Part shown: positions 7,938 through 15,720 of the stretch, in pieces | Layout: each line of letters starts with the position of its first letter | Numbering within the stretch: the stretch's first letter is position 1 | Assembly: GCA_036504215.1 (NCBI GenBank) | Contig: DASXVO010000028.1 | Location: 62,001 to 126,000, forward strand | Source of the DNA: Vicinamibacterales bacterium | GTDB lineage: Bacteria > Acidobacteriota > Vicinamibacteria > Vicinamibacterales > Fen-181 | Length of the DNA stretch: 64,000 nt | Direction of reading: 5' to 3' | Position numbers and translations under genes: made by a program | The notes under the pieces: generated by a model | What the model saw: only the letters and a program-made list of their open reading frames with translations | What the model was told of the DNA's origin: nothing | Databases searched by the model: none

Positions 7938-9413
7938 CTACCCTCCTGTCACAATGAGCTCTGCCGCAGCCGGGCGAGGATCCGCAGGGGTCGGCGGAGC
8001 CTGCCACGCGGTCAACGCGTCAACCCCCGTCCCCTCGTGCGGACGGCGACGCAGATAGGCTTGAAGCGTGTGGTAGCTGATCCCGAGGATTCGACACGCG
8101 TGCCGCTTGTTCTGGCCGCACCGTTCGAGCACCAGTTGGGCATAGCGCGTCGCCCATGCCCGCATCGTGTCGTCACGCATCAACGACGGGAGCAGGATTT
8201 CCGCGCAGTCGCCGCGTAACGCTGGCGGCAGATCGTCGATGGTGATCCACTCTGAACGCGCCAGCGCCACTGCCCCTTCGATCACCCTCTCGAGCTCCCG
8301 GACATTGCCGTGCCAATCGTAGATCGCCAGGGCCTCGGCGGCCGACGTCGTCAACGTGAGCGGACGCGGCGTTTGGTAGCGAGAGAGGAAGTGCTCGCTG
8401 AGCGCGGCGATGTCCTCGCGCCGATCGCGAAGCGGCGGAACGTGCAACTCGACGCCCGAAAGGCGATAGTACAGATCCTCGCGGAAAGCCCCTCGCGCCG
8501 CCAACTCTCGAAGGCTCCGGTTGGTCGCCACAACAATGCGTGCGTCGACTTTTCGGCTGCAGTGACCGCCAACCCGTTCGACCGTCAGCTCCTGGATGGC
8601 CCTCAGCAGTTTGGCCTGGGCGGCTGGCGCCAGATCGGACACCTCGTCGAGGAAGAGCGTGCCGCCATCCGCGTGCTCGAACTTTCCACGCCGCCCCCGG
8701 ACGCCCGTGGCCGTCCGGTCTTCGATCCCGAACAACTCCGCCTCGAGCAGCGACTCGACGATAGCTGCGCAGTTGACGGCGACAAACGGCCCGTGCCGCC
8801 GCCAGGACGAGTCGTGGATCAACCGGGCGACCAGTTCCTTGCCCGTGCCGCTCTCACCCTGGATGAGCACCGTGAAGTCCGTAGCGGCAACGCGCGCGAT
8901 GTGTTCCCGGAGGGTACACATGACCTCGCTCGTACCGACCAGTTGCGAGACCGCCGGGGCGGCGCGCCGGGTCGTCGGCGCCGTCTTGGTCGACACCTCC
9001 GTCAAACGCCAGTCAATCTCCACGACCAGCGCCGCGACGTCGCACGCCAGGCGCAGCAACTGATACCCCCATTCGTCGAGCCGCGGCTCAGCCGCCAGAG
9101 CCACTTCCATCACGACCGTAGGCTGTCCCTGGCGGGTCGGCACATCGAGGCGAACGGCGCCGGGCGGGGACGGTGGTGTGCCATCCCCGCCCGACGGCCG
9201 GTCGCGGAGCCTGACGGACTGGGCCTTCAACAAGTCCCGCAGTGCCAGCTCGAGGCGCGGACGCAGAAGGAATGGCTCGCCGCCGCCGCGGACTTGGTGG
9301 GCGAGCGAGCTGAGGATGAGGGCCATCCCTCGCCGTCGGTCCCGGCTTCGCATCCAGCGACGTGGTGCCCTCCTGCCCCCCTGAATCACTGGGCGTTCGT
9401 CGGCGCTGATCAT
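7938..9413 (-). CDS. Sigma-54-type AAA+ transcriptional regulator lacking the GAFTGA loop
   Basis: The start ATG at 9413 (MISADERPV) has GGAGGG six bases upstream and gives 491 residues. An N-terminal sensory-type region (about 1-155) precedes an AAA+ domain with Walker A GESGTGKE, the GTLFLDEVSD Walker B, sensor-like VVATNRSL, and YDWHGNVREL. A C-terminal Fis-type helix-turn-helix follows (RHACRILGISYHTLQAYLRRR). Where sigma-54 activators have GAFTGA, this one reads IEDRTATGVRGRRG. Because GAFTGA contacts sigma-54, this protein may activate by another route or repress. It lies upstream of a secreted-protein gene and next to PilZ and pseudopilin genes. Confidence 0.88.
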   Translation of the reverse strand: MISADERPVIQGGRRAPRRWMRSRDRRRGMALILSSLAHQVRGGGEPFLLRPRLELALRDLLKAQSVRLRDRPSGGDGTPPSPPGAVRLDVPTRQGQPTVVMEVALAAEPRLDEWGYQLLRLACDVAALVVEIDWRLTEVSTKTAPTTRRAAPAVSQLVGTSEVMCTLREHIARVAATDFTVLIQGESGTGKELVARLIHDSSWRRHGPFVAVNCAAIVESLLEAELFGIEDRTATGVRGRRGKFEHADGGTLFLDEVSDLAPAAQAKLLRAIQELTVERVGGHCSRKVDARIVVATNRSLRELAARGAFREDLYYRLSGVELHVPPLRDRREDIAALSEHFLSRYQTPRPLTLTTSAAEALAIYDWHGNVRELERVIEGAVALARSEWITIDDLPPALRGDCAEILLPSLMRDDTMRAWATRYAQLVLERCGQNKRHACRILGISYHTLQAYLRRRPHEGTGVDALTAWQAPPTPADPRPAAAELIVTGG

Positions 9414-9509
9414 CGTGCCCTCCGGAGCAGACGACACTATCACTGCCGATTCCAGCTTCAAGCGTGGTGCCAAGCCGAGTCTGGTCGTCAGGCGGTCGAA
9501 TGGCTCCTG

Positions 9510-9983
9510 TCACGGAACGCCGTCGGCGAACGCGGTCGCCGGCGGGTAGTCGTTACCCATCCGCGCTGACGCATCGTGCTCGCGTCTGGGCACCGCATAC
9601 CCTGCCGGCGCTCTGGTGTCAAACCGGTATGCAAGGTGCCGCTCGCGGGGCGCTGCCTCCAGTCGGTCAAGTGCTCGCTCGAACATGAGCGCGGCCTTGT
9701 AGCGAACGCCCTGGTCCGGAACGAGGGCCGAGACACGGCAGCGAAGAACCCGTGCCGTGACCGTCCAGCGCCAGCCGGGCGCCGCCAACTGGAGTTCCAC
9801 GCAGGTGCCGGGGAGCAGACGGGTGGGAGCCTCGATGAGAGCGCCTCCTGCCGAGAGGTCGAGCAGGCCGATCTCCCGACCTGGACGCACCCTGGCGCTC
9901 GTGATCCATCCGCAAGCCTGATCGCTCACCCGCTGGCAACGGCGACGATCGGGCGTCGGGCAGCCCGTCACCGTGGTTCCCAC
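9510..9983 (-). CDS. PilZ domain protein
   Basis: The 157-residue protein has the c-di-GMP-binding signature of PilZ: an arginine-rich RRRCQR near the N-terminus and DLSAGGALIEA (the D/NxSxxG motif) about 20 residues later, followed by beta strands typical of the barrel (GTCVELQLAAPG, WTVTARVLRC). It probably binds cyclic di-GMP. Its first five codons overlap the end of the upstream pseudopilin gene, suggesting co-translation and a link to pilus or surface behaviour. The C-terminal 40 residues are low-complexity and poorly conserved-looking. Confidence 0.8.
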   Translation of the reverse strand: MGTTVTGCPTPDRRRCQRVSDQACGWITSARVRPGREIGLLDLSAGGALIEAPTRLLPGTCVELQLAAPGWRWTVTARVLRCRVSALVPDQGVRYKAALMFERALDRLEAAPRERHLAYRFDTRAPAGYAVPRREHDASARMGNDYPPATAFADGVP

Positions 9984-10549
9984 GACCCTGATGAAAAATT
10001 GAACGTGAGGGCTCGGATGCGTCCGGTGGCCCCGAGCACGCGCACGGCCAGCTGATGCGGTCCTTGTCCGCCAATGTAGACAGTGCCTGAACTCGACGTC
10101 CCTGTGGGACTGAAGGAGATCATCCGGCTGCGACCGACCCGGATCGGGTCCGCCTGGTCGGCGCCGTCGGCTCCATCGATTGGCTCGGCCAGGTCGAGGA
10201 TGCGGAAGCCGACGCCAGGAAAGTGGTCGGATAGCCGCTCGTGCGCCCGGATGAGGGGATCGATACCCGCGGCGATCTCGGCCGTGCGAACGCCGTTCCC
10301 GTTGCCGTCAGCGTACATCGCCCACCGGAAGTCGCCGGCTTCCGCCTCGAAGCGGACGGCGACGTTTGCGCGGCGCTTCAACGCCTCGAGTCGGGCGACG
10401 TGCAGCCGCGATGCGACATAGTCCGCGGCGCCGACGGCTCGTACCCCGGCGCGGGCGATCAGCCAGGCCGGTGTCGCAACACCGACGAGCACCAGCATCA
10501 GTGCCACACAAACGACAAGTTCGATGAGCGAATACCCTCGGCGCGACAT
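9968..10549 (-). CDS. GspH/FimT-type pseudopilin
   Basis: The prepilin signal RRGYSLIELVVCVALMLVLV at the N-terminus has the Gly-Tyr cleavage site, Glu at +5 position of the mature protein, and a hydrophobic helix. The 193-residue length and globular part (DFRWAMYADGNGNG, ISFSPTGTSSSGTVYI near the C-terminus) match the GspH/FimT minor pseudopilin family. It would be processed by PilD at the inner membrane and join a type II secretion or type IV pilus pseudopilus. No other core pilus genes are nearby; comEA-like and PilZ genes flank it. Confidence 0.85.
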   Translation of the reverse strand: MSRRGYSLIELVVCVALMLVLVGVATPAWLIARAGVRAVGAADYVASRLHVARLEALKRRANVAVRFEAEAGDFRWAMYADGNGNGVRTAEIAAGIDPLIRAHERLSDHFPGVGFRILDLAEPIDGADGADQADPIRVGRSRMISFSPTGTSSSGTVYIGGQGPHQLAVRVLGATGRIRALTFNFSSGSWEPR

Positions 10550-10679
10550 TGGGGTTCTCCATCAGCGGCGGGCACCCGGAGGGACGGCCGACGGGCGATA
10601 CAGCGCAGGTCCGGCCCGAGTGGGCGGCGTCCATGCAGCGACCAGCCCTCCGGCGATGCCCGTCGTTCGGCCCTGACGC

Positions 10680-11024
10680 CTATTGGGGCTGCCCGCTGGC
10701 CGCGACGGGCTTTGGCTGGCCGATCGTGATCAGGGGTTTCAGCTTGAGGAAGTTCTTCTCTCCGATCCCCTTGACGTTCATCAGGTCCTCGAGCTTCTTG
10801 AAACTGCCGTTCTTCTGACGGTAGTCTACGATGCGGGCCGCCATCTTCGCCCCGATGCCCGGCAACGCGTCGAACTGGTCGGCGGTGGCCGTGTTGATGT
10901 TGACGACGGTCCCGGCCGGGACCTTCGAGGTTCTGGCCGGCGCTGCTGTCTGCGCAGCCACCACGAGATGGCCGACGACCAGCGCGATGAGACACAGAGC
11001 CGCCACGGTACTGACTCGGCGCAT
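10680..11024 (-). CDS. ComEA-like secreted helix-hairpin-helix protein
   Basis: The ATG at 11024 (MRRVSTVAAL) is preceded by AAAGGGAGGAG, giving 114 residues. A signal peptide is followed by a short Ala/Pro linker and a tandem helix-hairpin-helix unit: VNINTATADQFDALPGIG and the NVKGIGEKNFLKLKPLI repeat. This is the DNA-binding module of ComEA, which captures incoming DNA in the periplasm during natural transformation. The domain also occurs in other small secreted proteins, so a competence role is inferred. It lies upstream of a pseudopilin gene in the same direction, which supports a DNA-uptake context. Confidence 0.8.
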   Translation of the reverse strand: MRRVSTVAALCLIALVVGHLVVAAQTAAPARTSKVPAGTVVNINTATADQFDALPGIGAKMAARIVDYRQKNGSFKKLEDLMNVKGIGEKNFLKLKPLITIGQPKPVAASGQPQ

Positions 11025-11406
11025 GACTCCTCCCTTTTTGTGTGCGATCGACCTCGGCGATGTGCGCGTTATCCACTCACCTGCAACGGCCCCCGGCAGG
11101 CCGCCCAGCATCGGTTCGAGGTCGGGCACCGCCACCGCGACGGCCAACCGGGGTCACCCCCCCTCGAGGCAAGCGCGCTGCCGGTATTCGCTCTACGGGT
11201 TCGTCAGTCCAAACAACTGTGCTTCAGACGTGTTAGCGTTACAGCGGATGGGAGCGCGCTGGTGGCAGTGCCGGCGCGCAGCGCCAGCGACCACCGCGGT
11301 TGTCACTCTGACCAAGACGACACTCAGAAGGGCCGGAAACTGGGGCCAGAACGGGCAACTGCAGTTCTCTGGAGGGCGCCACAGTTGCGGGAACGGCTGC
11401 TGATCG
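11025..11406. other. Divergent spacer between comEA-like and AlgE-like genes
   Basis: This 382-base region contains no convincing gene. A minus-strand sigma-54-like element lies at 11169-11183. AACTGCAGTT, a perfect 10-base palindrome, is located near 11357-11366. No clear sigma-70 promoter for the rightward gene was seen. Confidence 0.5.
11169..11183 (-). promoter_or_regulatory. Candidate sigma-54 promoter upstream of comEA-like gene
   Basis: Reading leftward, CGGCAGCGCGCTTGC keeps GGCA at -24 and TTGC at -12 with the correct 14-base frame, but not the C-G at positions 6-7 of the consensus. Transcription would start near 11157, about 130 bases before the ATG. Confidence 0.3.
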
Positions 11407-12774
11407 ATGCGATGTGAATGCCGCCGGCGGCAGAAGAGGGTCGCCGTGTTCGGCGCGCTCGTCGTGGCGCTCACGGCGTCGCCAAGGCCGACGCTCGGTC
11501 AAACCCCGGCGCCCCCTGTTCGGTCGACCTCTGGATCGAACGTGCAGATCGGTTTCGAAGAGCGGTTCCGGACGGAGCACTGGAACGACATCGTCGATCA
11601 CACCTCGGCGGCTGCCGACGCGCGACGCCAGTACCGGTTCCGCACCCGGGTCTGGACCAAGGTGTCGTTCGGCTCCCGGTGGTCGTTCTTCGTCGGTCTC
11701 AACAACGAGTCCAAGGCGCAGACCGAGCCGAGCCTGCCGCTGACACTCGACGAGACGATCATCGAGAACCTGTACGTGGACCTCAGACCGACCGAAGCGC
11801 TGGCGATTCGTGTCGGCCGCCAGAATCTCGCGAGAGGTGACGGATTCATCCTCTCCGACGGAACGACGGGCGACGGGTCGCGGAGCTTCTACACCAACGG
11901 GGTGACGCTCGCGTGGACCCCGAGGCCTCAGGCCAGACTCGAACTCATCGCGCTATCCGACCCGCATCGGGACATCTACTTGCCGGTCATCCGCGACAAG
12001 AAGAAGAGCCTCACCGAATGGAACGAGCGGTTGCTCGGCGCCTACTACACCGACACGCGCGCTGCCGGCACCGATGTGCAGATCTACTGCCTTTGGAAGG
12101 ACGAACGCGGCGACTCCCGGCCGCCCGGCCATCCGCAGCTCCAGCCGAATCGTGCGGTGAACACCCTGGGTACCCGCGTTGCGCGCGGAGTTGGTGGCGC
12201 GTGGACGGTGACGGGTGAGTTCGCGGGGCAGTGGGGCACGCAGGCTCCCTCGACGTCGATTCGGGCGTGGGGCGGCTACTTGAATGTCCGGCGAGCCTTC
12301 GCGCGCGCATGGAAGCCGACGCTGCTGGTGGGTTATACGGCGATGTCCGGTGATGATCCTGCAACGGCGAAAAGCGAGCGGTGGGATCCCGTGTTGAGCC
12401 GATGGCCGAAGTGGAGCGAGCTCTACATCTACTCGCTCGGACCAGAAGTGGGCGCTTCCTACTGGACGAACACCGCGCTGTGGCAGGCGGAGGCCACGTT
12501 CGTCCCCCACCGCTCGTTGAGTGTGAGGGGGACGTACTACTACCTCACGGCCTTCCACCCGTTCGCCGGCAGCCCAGACACATTCGCCAGCGGCACCTCG
12601 CGGGGACACCTCGTACAGGCGCGCGCCGATCTTCTGCTGAGCCCAACGCTGAAGGGCCACGTCCTCTACGAATACCTGGTCCCGGGGACGTTCTACTCGC
12701 ACACCGCATCGGGGTACTTCTTCCGCGCCGAACTGGTCTGGGCGCTGCAGAAGACCTGGACGTTGGGAGGCTAG
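11407..12774 (+). CDS. Alginate-export-family outer-membrane beta-barrel
   Basis: The 455-residue protein has a basic N-terminus and hydrophobic signal peptide (VAVFGALVVALTASP) ending at a plausible cleavage before QTPAPP. The mature part alternates aromatic and charged strands typical of an outer-membrane barrel. The segment RVGRQNLARGDGFILSDG followed by DGSRSFYTNGVTLAW is the signature of the AlgE-like alginate-export domain (exopolysaccharide or small-molecule porin). The substrate cannot be told from sequence. No alginate synthesis genes are nearby, although a sugar-nucleotide epimerase gene converges with it 4 bases away. Confidence 0.78.
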   Translation: MRCECRRRQKRVAVFGALVVALTASPRPTLGQTPAPPVRSTSGSNVQIGFEERFRTEHWNDIVDHTSAAADARRQYRFRTRVWTKVSFGSRWSFFVGLNNESKAQTEPSLPLTLDETIIENLYVDLRPTEALAIRVGRQNLARGDGFILSDGTTGDGSRSFYTNGVTLAWTPRPQARLELIALSDPHRDIYLPVIRDKKKSLTEWNERLLGAYYTDTRAAGTDVQIYCLWKDERGDSRPPGHPQLQPNRAVNTLGTRVARGVGGAWTVTGEFAGQWGTQAPSTSIRAWGGYLNVRRAFARAWKPTLLVGYTAMSGDDPATAKSERWDPVLSRWPKWSELYIYSLGPEVGASYWTNTALWQAEATFVPHRSLSVRGTYYYLTAFHPFAGSPDTFASGTSRGHLVQARADLLLSPTLKGHVLYEYLVPGTFYSHTASGYFFRAELVWALQKTWTLGG

Positions 12775-12778
12775 CGCG

Positions 12779-13717
12779 TCAGGCGACATCCGCCTGCCGA
12801 TACCACGCCAGCGTGCGCTCGAGGCCCTGACGGAGGTCGACGGTGGGCTCGTACCCCAGGAGCCGTCTTGCCCGCGTGATGTCGGCCTGGGAGTCGCGCA
12901 CGTCCCCGGCGCGCGCGTCGGAGTACACCGCTTCCATCCGCACCCCGAGCAGGTCGCACAGCGTGGTGAGCAGATCGTTCAGGCTGATGCGTCCGCCGGT
13001 GGCCACGTTCATCATCTGACCGGCAACGCCCGGGGCGTGGCACGCGCGGAGCACGCCGTCAACGACATTTGCGACGTACGTGAAGTCGCGCGTCTGCCCG
13101 CCATCGCCGTAGATCATCGGCCGCTGGCCGTGCAGGAGCGCCGTGATGAACAGCGAGATGACACCGGAATAGGGCGATGAAGGATCCTGGCGCGGGCCAA
13201 AGACGTTGAAGTACCGGATGGTGACGGTATCGAGGCCATACAGCGTCGTGAACATTGCCAGGTATTGCTCGCCGACGAGCTTCTGCAGGGCGTACGGCGA
13301 CAGCGGCTTGGTCGGCATCTCCTCGTGCTTCGGCAGCGTGGGCGTGTCGCCGTACGCCGAAGACGATCCGGCGTAGACCAGACGCTTGACGCCGGCGTCG
13401 CGGGCAGCCACCAGGACGTTCAATGTCGCGTCGATGTTCGCGCGGTTGGACGTCACCGGGTCCTTGACGGACCTCGGCACCGACGGGATGGCCGCCTGGT
13501 GAAGCACGTAGTCCACGCCGTCGACGGCGTGCCGGGCGACATCGCCGTCAGCCAGGTCGCCCTGACGGAACTCGACTTGCGGCACGTGCGCGAGGTTTTC
13601 ACGCTTGCCGGTGATCAGGCTGTCCACGACGCGAACCCGCTCGCCGCGGCGAACGAGTTCTTCCGCGAGATGCGATCCGATGAATCCGGCGCCGCCGGTC
13701 ACGAGATACAAGGACAT
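12779..13717 (-). CDS. NAD-dependent nucleotide-sugar 4-epimerase (extended SDR)
   Basis: This 312-residue extended short-chain dehydrogenase has the NAD motif GGAGFIGSHL at residues 8-17, AGSSSAYGD with the catalytic Ser, and the SPYALQK motif that holds Tyr and Lys. The IPSVPRSVKDP and RYFNVFGPRQDP segments are typical of UDP-N-acetylglucosamine/UDP-glucose 4-epimerases of the WbpP/GalE group. It would supply activated galactose-type or GalNAc-type sugars for surface glycans in the cytoplasm. It stands alone next to the RNase P RNA gene. Confidence 0.85.
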   Translation of the reverse strand: MSLYLVTGGAGFIGSHLAEELVRRGERVRVVDSLITGKRENLAHVPQVEFRQGDLADGDVARHAVDGVDYVLHQAAIPSVPRSVKDPVTSNRANIDATLNVLVAARDAGVKRLVYAGSSSAYGDTPTLPKHEEMPTKPLSPYALQKLVGEQYLAMFTTLYGLDTVTIRYFNVFGPRQDPSSPYSGVISLFITALLHGQRPMIYGDGGQTRDFTYVANVVDGVLRACHAPGVAGQMMNVATGGRISLNDLLTTLCDLLGVRMEAVYSDARAGDVRDSQADITRARRLLGYEPTVDLRQGLERTLAWYRQADVA

Positions 13718-13723
13718 AAGCGC

Positions 13724-13760
13724 AGTGATTGGTGGCCAATGGCCAATAGCCGGTGGTTAG
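13724..13760. repeat. Degenerate GGCCAAT/AGCC repeat
   Basis: The spacer between the epimerase start and rnpB contains GATTGGTGGCCAATGGCCAA followed by TAGCCGGTGGTTAGTG. The word TGGCCAAT repeats and the whole is partly self-complementary. It looks like a decayed intergenic microsatellite. Confidence 0.45.
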
Positions 13761-13794
13761 TGTTACTCGCAGTGGGCCGAGCGTAGAGAGAGCG

Positions 13795-14321
13795 CCGCAG
13801 AGAAGCCGTAAGCCGAATTCTGTCCGCCTCCGCCCGCCTTCGCGCGCCTCTCGGCGCACTTTGGCAGGCTTCGGCGGGACGATCATTCCTCTAGTCCCGC
13901 CATCACTGGCGGGCTCCAGCGACCTACCCGGAGGCCTCGGACGGGCCGTCCTATGGCGCCTCCCTATTTGGTCTTGCTCCGTGCGGGGTTTTGCCTGCCA
14001 CCGGCGTTGCCGTCGGCGCGGTGCGCTCTTACCGCACCTTTTCACCCTTACTCGCCTCCGCCCTCCGGGCGACGGCGCAGCAAGCCATGTGCTCACCACG
14101 CCGCGCTCCGCAAGGCAGGCCACGAGGGCCTGCCCCGACGAAGCGCCGAAGGCGCAAAGTCGGGCGGTATATTTTCTGTGCCACTTTCCTTCAGGTCACC
14201 CTGACCGGGCGTTACCCGGCGCACTGCCCTGCGGAGTTCGGACTTTCCTCTCCCCACCGGCGTCTCCCGTCACGCGGACGTGGCGGGACGATCGGCGAGC
14301 AGCGATCGTCTGGCTTCCTGC
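13795..14321 (-). ncRNA. rnpB: RNase P RNA, bacterial type A with enlarged P12 and P19
   Basis: This is the catalytic RNA that trims 5' leaders from pre-tRNA. Read leftward, it contains GAGGAAAGTCCGAACTCCGC followed by the GGTAACGCC hairpin segment, the GGCACAGAAAATATACCGCC segment, AAGGGTGAAAAGGTGCGGTA, AGAGCGCACCGC, and the 3' core GACAGAATTCGGCTTACGG. All are universal type A landmarks. GCAGGAAGCC at the 5' end pairs with GGCTTCTCTGC at the 3' end to make P1, which sets the borders. At about 527 nt it is much longer than the 377 nt of Escherichia coli. The extra length sits mainly in P12 (about 14051-14165) and in an added P19 arm (about 13824-13877). Confidence 0.95.
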
Positions 14322-14346
14322 GGCAAATTGTCAAAGAACGCGGAGA

Positions 14347-15720
14347 CTACCCGTCGGTCTCCTGGCTGATCCTGTAGAACTCCAGCTTCTTGTACAGATT
14401 GCTGCGCGGCGTTCCGATCACCTCTGCGGTGCGCGAGATGTTCCATCCGTTGTCACGCAGTTTCTGCACGAGGAAGCTGCGCTCGGAGGTTTCCTTGAAC
14501 TCGCGTAGCGTCGCCGCGGCCCGCGACTCCCCCCCATTATCCGTGGGAGCCGGACGAGCGTCAAACCGCAGCGCCTCGGGAAGGTCATCGGTGTCGACCG
14601 TGTCTCCCGGAGACATGATGATCATCCGCTCGACGGTGTTCCTCAATTCCCGGATGTTGCCTTTCCACCGATAGCGTCGCAGCGCCTCCATCGCCTGCGG
14701 CGTCACCCGCCGACGGCGGAAGTTGTTCTCGCGCGCGAGGGCATCGAGAAAGTGCTGAACCAACAGAGGGATGTCTTCCGCGCGTTCCCGGAGCGGCGGC
14801 ACGAAGACAGGAATGACGCTGAGCCGGAAAAACAGGTCCTCGCGGAACGTCCCCTTCTCGATCTCGCGCTCCAGGTCCTTGTTGGTGGCGGCGATGACCC
14901 TGACATCGACTCGGATTGTCCGCGACGACCCGACGCGCTCCACCTCTCCTTCCTGGAGCACGCGCAGCACCTTCGCCTGGGTCTTCAGGCTCATGTCGCC
15001 GACTTCGTCGAGGAAGATGGTTCCCCGGTCGGCCTGCTCGAACTTCCCAATCTGCTTCTCGGTCGCTCCAGTGAAGGACCCCTTTTCGTGACCGAACAGC
15101 TCGGACTCGATCAGTTCCTCGGGAATGGCGGCGCAATTCACCTGGACGAAGCGCTCGCGACTTCGGAGACTGTTGCGGTGGATGGCACGAGCCACCAGTT
15201 CCTTGCCAACACCGCTCTCACCCTGGATCAGCACGGTTGCGTTGGTCGGCGCCGCACGCCGCACGGCTTCCATCACCTGACGGATCTGCGGAGAACTGCC
15301 GACCATCTCGTGCTTCGACTCGACCGCGCGCCTCAGGTCCTTCACCTCGTCCTTCATGCGGCGCTGTTCGGTCGCGTTGCGAATGGTGACGAGGATTCGA
15401 TCGGTGGCCAGCGGTTTGTCGATGAAGTCGAAGGCACCCCGCCTGATCGCGTCGGCCCCTGTGGCACCGGTCCCATGGCCCGAGATCATCACGATCGGCA
15501 CGTCGGTCATCGCCTTGACCCGGTCGAGCACTTCGAGGCCGTCCATTCCTGGCATCTTGATGTCGAGGAACACGAGGTCCGGTGACTCACGCTCGACCAC
15601 CGTAATGCCGTCCGGCCCGGAAGACGCCCCGATGAACTCGTAGCCTTCGTACTCGAGAATCATCCGCATCGATTCGCGGACAGCCGCATCGTCGTCGATC
15701 ACCAGAATGCGAGATTTCAT
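14347..15720 (-). CDS. NtrC-family sigma-54 response regulator
   Basis: The 457-residue protein has a receiver domain with DD at 10-11, phospho-acceptor D53 and K102. An AAA+ sigma-54 interaction domain follows with Walker A GESGVGKE (167-174), GSFTGA (214-219) and the TIFLDEVGD Walker B. The C-terminus has a Fis-type helix-turn-helix (NISRTAEVIGTPRSNLYKKL). GSFTGA instead of GAFTGA is a known active variant, for example in NtrX-like proteins. It should activate sigma-54 promoters when phosphorylated. Its ATG overlaps the stop of the upstream htrA-like gene (ATGA), an arrangement suggesting envelope-stress control. No partner histidine kinase is adjacent. Confidence 0.92.
   Translation of the reverse strand: MKSRILVIDDDAAVRESMRMILEYEGYEFIGASSGPDGITVVERESPDLVFLDIKMPGMDGLEVLDRVKAMTDVPIVMISGHGTGATGADAIRRGAFDFIDKPLATDRILVTIRNATEQRRMKDEVKDLRRAVESKHEMVGSSPQIRQVMEAVRRAAPTNATVLIQGESGVGKELVARAIHRNSLRSRERFVQVNCAAIPEELIESELFGHEKGSFTGATEKQIGKFEQADRGTIFLDEVGDMSLKTQAKVLRVLQEGEVERVGSSRTIRVDVRVIAATNKDLEREIEKGTFREDLFFRLSVIPVFVPPLRERAEDIPLLVQHFLDALARENNFRRRRVTPQAMEALRRYRWKGNIRELRNTVERMIIMSPGDTVDTDDLPEALRFDARPAPTDNGGESRAAATLREFKETSERSFLVQKLRDNGWNISRTAEVIGTPRSNLYKKLEFYRISQETDG

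Noticed and set aside
11250-11285. A sigma-54 site before the AlgE-like gene (TGGCAGTGCCGGCGC).
   Set aside because: GG and GC are spaced correctly but the -12 region reads GCGC instead of TTGC, which is common by chance in this composition.
13753-14508. Rightward frames across the RNase P RNA.
   Set aside because: The DNA is explained base by base by rnpB landmarks; the frames have no ribosome binding site or motif.
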